The notes under the pieces are model-generated. The model was not told the DNA's origin and made no database searches. It worked only from the letters and a program-made list of their open reading frames with translations. The translations under genes were made by a program, and so were the position numbers. Below, in pieces: positions 12,455 through 24,300 of a DNA stretch of 64,000 nucleotides; the first letter of the stretch is position 1, and the number at the start of each line of letters is the position of its first letter. This stretch comes from Patagioenas fasciata (lineage: Eukaryota > Chordata > Aves > Columbiformes > Columbidae): the NCBI RefSeq assembly GCF_037038585.1, contig NC_092520.1:2137001-2201000 (forward strand), written 5' to 3'.

Positions 12455-12840
12455 GGATGCAGGGAAGATTCATCGGGAGATACTTCACCTACAAGCCGAA
12501 AATTCAAACCGTCTCCAGAGCTGTGGGCTTGATACCGGACTTCCAGGGCAGCACGAAATCCAACAATAATAATCTTTTATGTGACTTAATTTCCCCGTGG
12601 CAACTTAACGGTGCAGTGACACCTCGAATTGAGCGGTGCACGTCACCAGCGCCGGTTCTCCCGTCATGCCCGGTGGGGAACGAGGCTCCAGCAAATGTAT
12701 CTGAGAGGTATTGGCTTCCCCTCGCTCCCGAGCCACCCGCGGGGAGGGGGGCTTCGTGCAGATTAAGGTGAAAGTAGATATTTTGCATGACTGAAAATCC
12801 GATGCAATGGAAAACAGCAGGAGCCAAGGAAGTGAGTGTA
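12455..12840. other. Unique block, possible conserved noncoding element
   Basis: Non-repetitive sequence with AACAATAATAATCTTTTATG and a moderately CpG-containing right half. No recognisable protein in any frame. It lies directly beside a type C CR1. Confidence 0.3.
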
Positions 12841-13002
12841 GCTGGCAAATTATATAGACATATAGTTTAGAGAAGTGTTTTGACTAACCTGATAATAGAG
12901 CATGAAATAGCATGGCTCTGACGTAAAAAAACCCCGAGACCCCGGAGGTAGAGCCAAGATTTCTGATGGTGACTTGCCATCCGTCCTGGAGCACACAGCC
13001 AC

Positions 13003-13270
13003 AGGGTAATTCAGGTTGGATGGGACCCCAGGAGGTCCCAGGTCCAACCTCTGGCTCCAAGCAGGGAGAGCTTTGAAGTTCCACCAGGTTGCTCAGGGCT
13101 GCGTCCAGGCAAGGGCTGAGTTTCTCCAAGGATGGAGATGCCCCCCCTTCCCTTGGTCTCTGTTCCAGTGTTTGATCAGCTTGAAGGGGAGAACTTTTTT
13201 TGGCATATCTTCCAGCTGGGCTGGGTCCAGCCTGTCAGTGCCTGCCTGGCACTGGGGACCCAAACTGGAT
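13003..13270 (-). mobile_element. CR1 type D, older copy
   Basis: Antisense fragment with TTCAGGTTGGATGGGACCCC, GGTTGCTCAGGGCTGCGTCC and GGGGACCCAAACTGG, an older and more diverged CR1 3' region. Confidence 0.7.
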
Positions 13271-13272
13271 CT

Positions 13273-13425
13273 TAGAATCACAGAAGTGTTTGGGTTGAAG
13301 GACATTCAAAGCTCCCCCCTGCCATGAGCAGGGACATCTTCACCAACTCAGGTTGCTCAGAGCCCCGTCCAGCCTGGCCTGGGATGTCTCCAGGGATGGT
13401 TCATCCACCACCTCTCTGGGCAACC
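13273..13425 (-). mobile_element. CR1 type B fragment
   Basis: Antisense 3' end from TAGAATCACAGAAGTG to CCACCTCTCTGGGC, abutting the older CR1 to its left. 13436-14096 to its right is unique and shows no gene. Confidence 0.8.
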
Positions 13426-14096
13426 AACGCCAACCCAAATGTGGTCTGTAGAGACCAAAGGTGTCTCAGCACAGGTTTCACCAGACATAGGATATGCAAT
13501 GAACTTATTGCATGCAAAACAAACCACAGCAAGAGGAGAGAGGGCTTGCAGTAGGGCTGGCAGAAGGTACAGGTCCACGGATGAAGTAGCAGGAGATAAG
13601 GGTCCCAAAGAAGAAGTGGCAGGTAATACAGGTCCTGCAGGAGCAGCAGCAGTGTGCAATTAGAGCACATCATCTTCCCCTGAAGGACAAGAAGGGAGTA
13701 TGGCCAGAGAATTGCCTGAGCCAGGGATGTTACATTAAACACCCCAGGGATCCAAATCCTTTCCAACCTGAGAGGTGCTGCCAAGGTCTAACTGCGTGGA
13801 TACACCTGCCCATACCCTGAGGAGACCCCAAAGAGTTCAGTGGAGTCATTACCTCAGAATTATCTGCGTTTAACCCACATGCAAAATGTTACCAGAGGCC
13901 GAGCAGATGCAGAGCGGTAAAACCCATCCAAGACACTTCAGCCCTCATGCGAGAACCCTTCTCCTTGCTGGGCTGGGCACACTGATGTCCTCCTCTCTTC
14001 CTGGCTCAGGGCTGGCATCTGCGTCAATGCCAGGTTCCCTTGAACAGAACATTTGAAGCTTCAAAGCCCTTGTTGCCATACAAACTGCATTTCATG

Positions 14097-14476
14097 GAAT
14101 GATAGAATCGTTTTGGTTGGAAAAGACCCCTAAGATCATCAAGACCAACCTTTAACCCACCTCAGGCACTGCCCCATGTCCTGAGAACCTCATGTCCGTC
14201 TGTCCAACCCTCCAGGGGTGGTGACTCCAGCACTGCCCTGGGCAGCCTGTTCCAATGCCCTTTGGGGAAGAAATTGTTCCCACATCCAACCTCAACCTCC
14301 CCTGGCGCAACTTGAGGCTGTTTCCTCTGCTCCTGGTGCTTGTTCCTGGGGAGCAGAGCCCGACCCCCCTGGCTCCAAGCTCCTTTCAGGCAGTTCAGAG
14401 ATCAGAAGGTCTCCCCTCAGCTCCTGTTCTCCAGCTGAACCCCCCAGCTCCCTCAGTCGCTCCCATCACACTTGTG
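14097..14476 (-). mobile_element. CR1 type A
   Basis: Antisense copy beginning ATGATAGAATCGTTTTGG. The CCACAGC segment before CCTTTGGGG is missing relative to other copies. 14477-15010 is unique. Confidence 0.88.
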
Positions 14477-15010
14477 ACACTTGGGGTTTTGCTCTGAATT
14501 TTTTTGTTCTCAAGACTTCAGGCAACCCCTGTGTGACAGCATTGAGACCCGTGGTGCTCCTCCAGCTTGGTGGTGCCGCCAGCAGGTGCTGACTTTCCAC
14601 TCAGAGGTTTTATCTACATCAGCAAAGGTCTGAGCTGGCTGGACCTCCTCATGCTCTGTGGCTAATTCAAGAAAACCATGTGGAAAGCAGTCTAGAGTGG
14701 GGGGACATCAGCCAGATTATTCACGGAGGTGTCTATCCTTCCCAAACTGCACGTCATCTCTGCAACCACAAGCTGAGCTTTTGCCTTGCTCGTAGATGTG
14801 CAAACAAGGGATTGCAAGATTTTGTTCCCAACCCTTGAACAGATCAGAAATGAGTCACAACCAGCACAAATGGACAATGTCAGGAATGCAAACCCTGTTA
14901 AGAAGCTGTAAGGAAGGTGGCCCAGCTGTAAAGATAGACTACAAAGGTGCTCATCTACCTTGAGGTAAGGGAAGAAAATGCAGCCGTCATTAAGGGTTCA
15001 CAGGCGCTTA

Positions 15011-15355
15011 CAGAATCACAGATGGTTTGGGTTGAAGAGACCTTCCCAGCTCCCCCAGTGCCACCCCTGCCATGACAGGGACATCTTCACCAGCTCAGGT
15101 TGCTCAGAGCCCCGTCCAGCCTGGCCTGGGATGTCTCCAGGGATGGTTCAGCCACCACCTCTCTGCCCAACCTGGGCCAGGCTCTCACCACCCTCAAGGC
15201 CAACAATTTCTTCCTCTCGTCCATCCTGAATCTCCCTCCTTTAGTTTAAAATCATCACCCCTTGTCCTATCACAACAGGCCCTGCTCAGAATTCTGTCCC
15301 CACCTTTCTTATGGGTTCCTTTTAATTCTGGAAAGGTCACACTAAGGTGTTCCTG
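15011..15355 (-). mobile_element. CR1 type B
   Basis: Antisense copy from CAGAATCACAGATGG through CATCACCCCTTGTCC to CACACTAAGG. Confidence 0.87.
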
Positions 15356-15488
15356 GAACAACCACCAGCTCTGCACATGATGGGAAGGACCCCGACCCTG
15401 CTGGTCCTCCAGCTGTGGTGAATGGCACCCACATGGTGACACCTTTAGCGGAGGCAGCAGTGAGACACATGGAATGTCCCCAGGGAGT

Positions 15489-15596
15489 CATAGAATCCTA
15501 GAATAATTTGGATTGGAAGGGACCTTCAAAGCTCATCTAGTCCATCCCCTGCCATGAGCAGGGACATCTTCACCCAACTCAAGTTGCTCAGAGCCA
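15489..15596 (-). mobile_element. CR1 fragment
   Basis: Antisense 3' end (TCATAGAATCCTAGAATAAT) joined to the CATCTTCACC type B segment, about 110 bp. 15600-16257 is unique. Confidence 0.75.
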
Positions 15597-16257
15597 CAGA
15601 ACGTCCCCTGCAGCCCCACAAACCTCCTGCAGAAAGCCCAGCCCTGCTCTGCAAACAGTGTCACCAGAGATGGAATGTCCCACGGCGCTTTGCCAGCTCT
15701 GCCCCCAAATCAACTCCGTCTTCACGGCTCGGGGTGGAAACGGGGTGATTCCTGCAGAGGCAAAGGGACGTGGGGAGGAGGAGCAGGGCGAGGGAGGTGG
15801 TGCCACCGACCGCGAAATGTTGGCTTCTGATCTGTGGCTGCCGATCCAATTAAAAGGGTTAATCCCCAGAGATACCCCCCGTGGGGAAAGCAGCCGCTAA
15901 GAGGTCTCCTGTGGAGAGGCACCGTCGTTAGGGCAGGCTCCTGGGACAGCCAGGTCTGGCGTATCACTGACACCATTGCAGGAGATTACCCACCGCTCAC
16001 AGCCACCTTCAACCCCACAGCAAGTCCCTCTGCCCCTCCTCGGCCACACGTCACCAGGCAGAGGTTGGTCACCAACCCACGTGGCCGCTGTGCACGTCCC
16101 CAGTGCTCCTCTGGGGTGTTTTTTTACATCCTGGGAGAAATGAAGGTCTCTGGCACTGGCCAGTATTCAGGGTAAACCAGGGCGAAGTTGGTGTCTTCTC
16201 CCTCCCATCACACTGCGGGGAAGGAAAAGCCAGAGGGTCCAAAAGATCGTGGCTGGA

Positions 16258-16720
16258 GAAGGATGGATTGGGCAGGATGGATGGATGGGGAAGGAGAGAT
16301 GGATGGATGGATGGATGGATGGATGGATGGATGGATGGATGGAGAAGGATAGATGGGTAGAAGGATGGAGAAGAATGGATGGAGATGGATAGATAGGGAA
16401 GAAGGGATGGATGTGGAGGGATGGATGGATGGATGGATGGATGGATGGATGGATGGATGGATGTGGAGGGATGGATGGATGGATGGATGGATGGATGGGG
16501 ATGGATGGAGAAGGATGGATGGAGATGGATGGATGGAGATGGATGGATGGGTAGATGGATGGATGGGTGGATGGAGATAGATGGAGAAGGAGGGATGGAG
16601 GGATGGATGGAGAAGGATGGATGTCTGGAGAAGGACAAATGAGTGAAGAAGGTTGGATGGATGGATGATGGATGGATGAATGGATGGATGGAGAAGGATG
16701 TATGGGAAGGATGGGTGGAG
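16258..16720. repeat. (GGAT)n microsatellite, interrupted
   Basis: About 460 bp of GGAT/ATGG repeats with GGAGAAGGAT interruptions. Its translation gives artefactual Trp/Met/Asp-Gly or His-Pro-Ser-Ile chains. Confidence 0.97.
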
Positions 16721-16775
16721 AAGGAAGGAAGGAAGGAAGGAAGGAAGGAAGGAAGGAAGGAAGGAAGGAAGGAAG
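16721..16775. repeat. (GGAA)n microsatellite
   Basis: About thirteen uninterrupted GGAA units directly after the GGAT array. 16776-17696 beyond it is unique without a recognised gene. Confidence 0.97.
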
Positions 16776-17696
16776 ACTGAGGATCCCATCTAAGAAACCC
16801 ATGGTTGCAGCTCCGTCAAGTGGTGTCAAGTGGAGAGCTGAGCCCACTGCTCATATCCCTGTTGGCTCAGGATCCCTTCACATGGGTAGCAGCCCTTCCT
16901 GGCTTGCCATAGAAAGCAGAGGGGATGCTTTGGGGTCTCCTCAAGTGGAGACAAGTTGTCTCGTGCCACCCATGGCCATGTCCCTCAGACAGCAGACACC
17001 AAGGCTGCTCCAGGGCTGGAGCGAGGCAAGATGCTTCCAGGCTTATTGCTCCAACCAAAAAGGCAAAAATCAGTGTTGTCCCGGTTTTCTCTGCCAGGAG
17101 CCAGCAGGTGAGATATGGCGCTTGACTCCTGCCTCCCTGGAGCTCACCCCTGTACTGCTGCAATGAGTGAGGGGGAACAGCAGCCAAGGTGAAAATGTTT
17201 TACTGTTCCATATAAAATTTACGGGGTGCCTTTTATGACGGCGTCCTGAAGCAGAGCTGCAGTAAAGGGATGTCTAAAAGGCAGCAGAAAGCCTGACTCC
17301 CAACAACAGAGTGCTGGCAGTGGCCTAACACCTGGTGCGAGGGAGAAGCTGACACTGGAGAAGTTGAGATGCTGCTTGGAGGTGTGATGGGTGCAGGAGA
17401 TAAAGAAAGTTATGGGAGGATGGGACAGCCACGTCTGCAGCCACACCATGCAAATGTCATCTTTGGAGACTTCCAGGTCCTCCTTTCATGGTGGGTACGC
17501 TCAGCACCAAACACCATTTCCTAGGACCAACATCAGTGAAAAGACAATGGCAGCAGCAAGAGGAGAACATACCCAATCCATCCTGGAGCATCCACACCAG
17601 GGCAATGCCATTCACATTTCCCAGGAAGGGACCAGGCAGCAACATCATTTCTTGGTGGGAAGGTCCTTGGGATGGACTTCTTCATCTCCACCCTGC

Positions 17697-17849
17697 CCAA
17701 AGAGGTGGTAGATGAACCATCCCTGGAGACATCCCAGGCCAGGTTGGATGGGGCTCTGAGCAACCTGAGCTGGTGAAGATGTCCCTGCTCATGGCAGGGG
17801 TGGCACTGGGGGAGCTGGGAAGGTCCTTCAACCCAAACTATTCTATGAT
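17697..17849 (+). mobile_element. CR1 type B fragment
   Basis: Sense 3' end from AAGAGGTGGTAGATGAACC to CAAACTATTCTATGATC. Confidence 0.83.
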
Positions 17850-18184
17850 CTCCATGAAATCCTCTCCAAAGAAACTCCCTCTTGCCCGTTAATCTCCAAA
17901 TCTCCATGCCCAAGGCAAAACTCAGCCAGGGTTCCAAGGCGATGCAGCACTGACAGTGGTACTACAGCTTGCGATTACTTCGAACACGCTTTTTTAGAAG
18001 AAATATAAAGCCCCACGCTCCAGGTAGAGACTACTCAGTGAGGGACAGTGGGGACCTTCTGCCAGGCAGGTTCCTCCACCAAAGGATTTCTTCTGGCTGT
18101 GGAGCAGCCAGTAACATCCACCAACCTCCTGGAGATGGTGTAGGAGCTCTGTGTGCCTGGCATCCAGTGGGTTTGCACCCAAGG

Positions 18185-19224
18185 TGCAATGGATAAAGAA
18201 CTGGCTGGAGGGCCATGCATAAAGAGTAGTGGTGAACAGGGCCAAATGCAGTTGTTGGCCGGTCAGGAGTGGTGTTCCCAGGGCTCCGTGTTGGGTCCAG
18301 TTCTGTTTAATCTCTTTATCACTGATCTGGATGATGGGATCGAGTGCACCCTCAGTGAGTTTGCAGATGACACCAAGTTGGGTGGAGTGTTGATGTGCTG
18401 GAGAGTGGGAAGGCCATAGAGAGGGGTCTGGCCCAGCTGGATCGATGGGCTGAGGCCAATTGTCTGAGGTTCACCAAGGCCAAGTGCCGGGTCCTGCACT
18501 GGGGTCACAGCAACCCCAGGCAGCGCTACAGGCTCGGGGAAGAGCGGCTGGAAAGTGCCCGGCGGAAAAGGAGCTGGGGGTGTTGGTGCCAGCGGCTGAA
18601 CATGAGCCAGGGTGTGCCCAGGTGGCCAAGAGGCCACCAGCATCCTGGCTGGGACCAGCACTGGTGTGGCCAGCAGGACTAGAGAAGTGATTGTGCCGCT
18701 GTACTCGGCACTTGTGAGGCCCCACCTTGAATACTGTGTTCAGTTTTGGGGGCCTCATCATAAGAAGGACATTGGGTTACTAGAGAGAGTGCAGAGGAGG
18801 TGATGAACCTGGTGAGGGGCTGGAGCACAAGTGTGATGGGAGCGGCTGAGGGACCTGGGGGTTCAGCTGGAGAACAGGAGCTGAGGGGAGACCTTCTGAT
18901 CTCTGAACTGCCTGAAAGGAGCTTGGAGCCAGGGGGGTCGGGCTCTACTCCCCAGGAACAAGCGTCAGGAGCAGAGGAAACGGCCTCAAGTTGCGCCAGG
19001 GGAGGTTGAGGTTGGATGTGGGAACAATTTCTTCCCCAAAGGGCTGTGGGGCATTGGAACAGGCTGCCCAGGGCAGTGCTGGAGTCACCATCCCTGGAGG
19101 GGTTTAAAAGGCATTTAGATGAGGTTCTTAAGGACATGGGTCAGTGCTAGAGTTGAGTTATGGTTGGACTCGATGATCCTGAAGGTCTCTTCCAACCAAA
19201 ATGATTCTGTGATTCTACGATTCT
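18185..19224 (+). mobile_element. Longest CR1 (type A) with reverse-transcriptase remnant
   Basis: About 1 kb of a CR1 LINE ending ATTCTGTGATTCTACGATTC. The left part translates to [19 protein letters not shown] and then [11 protein letters not shown], the catalytic-core region of CR1 ORF2 reverse transcriptase (ADD motif). Frames are broken further on, so no working enzyme is encoded. Marked pseudogenised by truncation at the 5' side. Confidence 0.9.
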
Positions 19225-19234
19225 AAGAGGTCTC

Positions 19235-19345
19235 CTGCCCATGTCTGGGCTCAGCATAACCTATATAGGCTGAGCATAACCTGTATGGGCTCAGTATAAC
19301 TTCTAATGGGCTCAGCATAACCTATACTGGACTCAGTAATCTATA
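19235..19345. repeat. About 21-bp tandem repeat, five units
   Basis: Units such as GGGCTCAGCATAACCTATAC repeat with substitutions immediately after a CR1 tail. Confidence 0.7.
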
Positions 19346-20354
19346 GATACCTGCAGGAAACCTCCTCTGAGCCAGACAGTGCAGGTTTTGTGCTGTTTTT
19401 GTCCCCAGGAACCCAACCGAGCATCTTCATTTCAAGTGCTGCCACTTCTGGTAAACGAATGTAAATTGGGCCTTGGCTCTACTTCAGTTAGAGCAGACCA
19501 GGGAGCATTAATTAGGCTGATGAGTGAGGGGTCAGGTTCTGCCTGGGGACTGGCAGCATCCTCCCCACTGTGGTCATGCAGATGGTGATGGGGCGAGAAG
19601 GTGGCTTCAGCCCCCTCCCTTTGCCCCACACCACAGGGGACACCCCCAATACCCAAAACGTCACTGGGATTTTTTTCCCTGGATAAATTTAACCCCATCT
19701 CCTGGATCATCGCGTGGCTGTGGTGAGCGGTGCCAGGTTGGTGTCCACCAGCTGCTCCAGTTATCCCCAGTTGCTCCTCCTGGGGGTCCACTGCAGCTTT
19801 GTTCGTTCTCCCCATTCTTTGATGGAAGCCACAGACCTGTTTTTCATCCACATTGCATGGCAGCAACCCCTGGCTTTTTTGTTTTTTGGAGCATAACGAA
19901 GAGAGAAGAAGGCACGGCCATCCCAGCGTGAGAGCTGCTCGCATCAATCTGTTTATAGCCCCACGTGAGCGGTTGCGTGTCCAAGAGGCAGCACCTGCAC
20001 TCACTTAGCAGCTTGTTTGGGCTCCTGTCCAGCACGCCAAGACCTCCTGGTTCCTGGCCTGGGTTTGGCCCCAACCTTCGCCTGACCCCTGTGCCCGCTG
20101 ACAGCTCCAATCTGCATTTTTAGCCCAAAAACAGATGCAAGCGGGGCGGGATGATCCCCTGATGATGAGCAAAGCATCTGTGGGATGTTCTCTGCTCACC
20201 TCGATCCTGCATCCCAACCCTGAGGTGTCTCCTGAGGGGATCAGACCCCGCCAGGATGAGGATCAGACCCCACCAGGATGGGGATCCCATGCCACCAGTA
20301 TAGGGGTCCCCAAGTCATAAGACAGACCCCACACGGAAAGAAGAGCTGGCACAG
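19346..20354. other. 1 kb unique sequence between repeats and CHRDL2 3' end
   Basis: Open frames up to 190 codons on the minus strand have no family signature and no supporting splice structure. No POLD3 exon was recognised. Confidence 0.45.
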
Positions 20355-20375
20355 GAGGCTGAATCAAGAAGGCGC

Positions 20376-20381
20376 TTTAAT
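20376..20381 (-). terminator. CHRDL2: Candidate distal polyadenylation signal ATTAAA
   Basis: ATTAAA on the minus strand about 0.9 kb past the CHRDL2 stop, with a GT-rich stretch following. It is the better of two candidates because the surrounding sequence is non-repetitive and AT-rich like a UTR. Confidence 0.4.
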
Positions 20382-21190
20382 CAGATTTATCAGACAGCTT
20401 TCGATCTCCAAATAAATAGATTTATCAAAACAGAATAAAACAAGAAACCAGGGATAAATACATGTACCAGAACAACCTGAAAATCCCCCAAAGCTATTTC
20501 CAGACAGGGGGAGGGTGATGCTGCTGCACACCCTCCTCCCCACACTGCAGAAATGGTCCTGTTTGCCCTTTGGGAGATGCCCCTCCTGTGAATACAGCCC
20601 AGTAGATATTATGTAGGATATATATAAGTATATTGCATAATAACATGCTTAGTAGCGACCTTAGAGCAGTGTTTGGGGTCTCAGACCCTGTCAGCAGGTG
20701 GGTCCTCCCAAAAACTACATCTTGAAGTGACCTGCAAAGGAGGGAAAAGAATCCTCCCAGCTGCAACAGAGGAGAAAACCCCAAGATTTTTCAAGAAATA
20801 CCCTTTGGAGGGCATTCAGCCAAAGAAACCCTTTGTAGATCACAAGAGAGGAAATAAGGATGATTTTTCTCTCCCTGCAGGTCATCTTTATGGCGGTGGT
20901 GGTAAAAAGCATGGTCATTTTCTGCTTTGCTGCTAGCTCCTGATGCTCTTCAGAACTGTCGGGGTGTCAGGGACGTGTCCCACCTCTTCACGTCGCTCCA
21001 GGTCTCACGTTCCTGCCGTGTCCCCTTCCTCCTTCCGCACCATCGACACCTTTGGATCTCTGGAGAGAGGCACCTCCACGGCCGCGGCTTCAACGCGGTT
21101 CAGTTTGGTTCATTTGCTGGAGTTTCTGTAATTTGCACTAGTGTATCCTTTATTGCTGTGCCAGTCTATTTAATAATGCATTTTTTTTTC

Positions 21191-21221
21191 GTATATATGT
21201 GTATGTGTGTGTGTGTGTGTA
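21191..21221. repeat. (GT)n microsatellite
   Basis: Short GTAT/GT run within the inferred CHRDL2 3' UTR, read as (AC)n in the transcript. Confidence 0.85.
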
Positions 21222-21256
21222 GATAAATCAATAGCTAGGTTAAAGTTTGTTGGGGT

Positions 21257-21262
21257 TTTATT
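21257..21262 (-). terminator. CHRDL2: Candidate proximal polyadenylation signal AATAAA
   Basis: Canonical AATAAA five bases after the CHRDL2 stop codon on the minus strand. Use of it would give an extremely short 3' UTR of a few tens of bases. Possible but less likely than the distal signal. Confidence 0.25.
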
Positions 21263-21266
21263 TCCT

Positions 21267-21346
21267 TTACAAGTTCTTTGTCTCTTTCTCTGGGCTCTCT
21301 GTCATCCTCAGCTCTGACGTCTGGGCTCGGAAGATGTTCCAGTGAC
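21267..21346 (-). CDS. CHRDL2: CHRDL2 coding exon 11 (C terminus and stop)
   Basis: Acceptor ctgctcctccag|GT. It encodes [20 protein letters not shown] and then KETKNL, ending with TAA at 21269-21267. GHWN...AQ...ELK/R is the conserved terminal block of CHRDL2. The 3' UTR continues to lower coordinates. Confidence 0.93.
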
Positions 21347-24300
21347 CTGGAGGAGCAGAGACAAGACACTCGTTGGCAATTACACTTGGAGAGGGAAAAC
21401 ACAACTTACACCATGTGTAGCATCTCCACACTGGAGGATCACGCTGGGGGAGACATCTACTTGCAACGCTGGCCAGAGCAGCTCATCAGTGGCCCCATAA
21501 TTCAATCCTAGACCTTGCCATCTTGCAATTAAAAAGGTATTTAAGGGACACTGTATACGTCCCACAATGCAATTAACAGCACAATCAATGGCATTTCCAG
21601 CGCTTTCTCTGGAAAGCACTTGCATGTTCTCAAAAGAAAAGGAGCTCAGGAACAGGGATAAATCCCCCACTCTGCCTCCTCAAAGGGGCTTTAATGTGAA
21701 GGTTAGGGCCATGTCTTCCCCGGCGTGTTCGGGATTTGGGTTGACTCTGTCTCTCAGGGGGGAAAAGCATTTTGTTTGTCTCCGATCATCAGAAAGCTAA
21801 AATTCACATTTTGTGGGCCATGGGCAGGTTTGCTTCCATCCTCCCATCTATCAGCCTCATTTCTTTGCGGTGGATTGCTAAACCCTCCCTCTTTATACTG
21901 ATTTATCTGCTGCTGCCCCAGCCTTGGCTCTTTGTGTGGGGCTTTGCAACCACATACAGTTGGTGAAGATCCTGCTGCAAGATGAGAAAACCCCCCAACA
22001 GATGCCACCACAGCCTCATCAATGAGCTGCAGACTCCCTACAAAGCAAATGCACTGGGGCAAGCTGGGCGACACCCCAAAAAATGAGCACAAAGCATCCC
22101 GATCGCTCTCCTTGCTCCCCCAAGACATCAGCATCCTCATACTTGCAGGAGGTGCTTTCGCTCCAGGTCGCCTCTTCCCCCATAATCCCGGCGAGGATCC
22201 TGCAGCCCTAATGTTGTCATCCCCGGGGGGGGCATATTTTCTAGCTGAATTAATCTCCTGTTGTGAAGAAATCACCGGCTAATGCTTTCCTAGAACTTGT
22301 GGCAACAGCAGAGGGATGGTTTCACAACAACAGGGTTGTTTGTCTGGGGAAACTGAGGCAAGAAGAAGGGTGAACGTGCTGGCGACCCCATCAGGGTGTG
22401 AAACCCAACCTGGGAGCAGGGGCTTGAAAATCCCCCCAGGGTTTGCTCAAGAGTTGTTGTCTGGGAGGGATTGGAGGTGAAAACACATCTCCACCCCCCT
22501 TGGGGCACTGGGTGTGCTGGTATGCACTGGGCAGCGGCCCCGCTCCCGGCTGAACCGGTGACCCGGGGGTGCCGGACGATCCCGGAGCGGCTCCGATCCA
22601 AACTCGACCCATTAAACTCCAACACCACCCCAAGCAAAGAGGCAGCGCAGCAGTTTTGCTCCGTGCAGGCACTCTCGGCATGCGCGCTGGCATTCCTGCT
22701 TTTTGTAACATTTACGCACATCCAAGAACATTAAGAATGACTTTTAAAAAAAAAAAAAAAATAATATTTCAAGAGTTTATTTTTTTCAAATCCCTTGCAT
22801 AATCTTTTTCTTTTTTGGCCCCGTAACGCCAGATGGATTAGATAGAAAAATCCAACATTTTTACGGGCTTTGGAGAGACAGAGCCTTTGGATTTCACAAG
22901 CGTGCATCCACTTTTAGAAAGCTTGGCTGCCCTTTCTGATACCGTAAAGTGAAAATGTGACTGCTAACCAGGAGTGTTGCATACGCATGTGAAAACAGGT
23001 CAGCCCTGACCCGGCTATGTTTGCCCAAGCCTTTTCCCTATGGTTGAGCCGGGATTTACACAGCGGAACAACAGCAGAACACGGGTGTTTTTGAGGCGCG
23101 GGGTCTGCTGGAGGAGCAGGGAAATGGGATTTATCTCTCCCTACCTTCGTTCGTCCTGGTGATCAGCCTGAAGTTCCGTGCTTCTTGCTTGAATTCCAGT
23201 TTGCTGATCTTCTTGGTCTGGATCAGATGAAATATTCCTGTAGAGGGAATCAGACTCCATGATGCTTAAATTCAGGCTCAGACAGGTTTGGATGCATGTT
23301 TTTCTGTGCTCTCCTGAGATGGAAAATGGGGCTGCACAAAATGCCCCGGGGTCCTGGTTTGGTATGGGACCTGCTGCCGAAACCTGGTGGGAGTTTGGGG
23401 TTGAATCCAGAGTTGGCCAAGGACCAGGAGAAATCTCATTTGGAAACAGCAACTGCTTGTTAAATCAGAACGCGGCGGGGACAACAACGTGAAGCAGGTG
23501 AAAACAATAAGATTTTGTTGCTCTGAAAAGCATCTTGTGCTGGAGGAATTCTCATCTCCCTCAAAACCATAAGAGAAATGAAGGTGAGACCAACGGGATC
23601 CCCATCCTCTCTGCTCACTCTTGATCCCCAACCGCAGAGGCCCCTCCATCCTCAGATGTTTTCCTTTCCTGGAAGCAACCAGGGACCAAAGTTTTCCATC
23701 CCTCTGCCCCCAGCCCTGAAACTTCTCCAGGATAGGAAAAAAGCCACAAATGACCTCAGCAGAGATTGATATTTCTGTCCGTGCCAGCATCGTCCCATTA
23801 GCGGAGGTGCCTGACTCAGACGTTTGACCCAAGAAAATCAGAACCTGCATTAAGCAAGCGAAGCGACCTTTCTGCGGGATTAAGGGCTATGATATTTGTA
23901 TTCGCTCACAACGCGTGACAAACCAGGCAGGTATGTTAGGAATATCCTTCCCCACCTCTCACCCGTGTGTCCAGCCACTCGCTGCTAGCAGATGGGAGAG
24001 ACAACGTGGTCCTGGTCCCCCTTATTTGGTGAAGAGACTTTCCCCGATTCCCAGCAGCAATTACGCATAAGAAGAGTACGTAACGAACGGGAACTGGGTA
24101 GTAATCCATATAAATGAGATGTTACAGACTGTGGAAAATTAATATAGGAAGTCAAAGACACCCAGACAAATATGTGGATATTTGGGCTATTAATAAGTCA
24201 GTCCTATAAGTGGGTCAGGGAAGAAGTCCTACCAGTAACAAAAGAAGAGACTGGATGGAGATAATAAAACTGTTAATGACGCAAGAAAGGCACGAGTGTT

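Larger units (their letters stand above)
20355..21266 (-). other. CHRDL2: CHRDL2 3' UTR (inferred)
   Basis: Unique sequence downstream of the stop. An AATAAA (21262-21257) sits only five bases after the stop and would leave almost no UTR. A second candidate signal ATTAAA at 20381-20376 is followed by GT-rich sequence near 20320-20340, suggesting cleavage near 20355 and a UTR of about 0.9 kb. Part of it is an (AC)n run on the transcript strand. The end point is inference. Confidence 0.5.

Noticed and set aside
16167-16847. 226-codon minus-strand frame rich in His-Pro-Ser-Ile, and Trp/Met/Asp-Gly frames opposite
   Set aside because: Direct translation of the GGAT/GGAA microsatellites.
19432-20004. 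190-codon minus-strand frame
   Set aside because: No recognisable family and no splice or promoter context. Expected by chance in GC-rich DNA.
1-20354. POLD3 3' exons expected beyond CHRDL2 by human gene order
   Set aside because: None recognised. The gene probably lies further left, outside the window.
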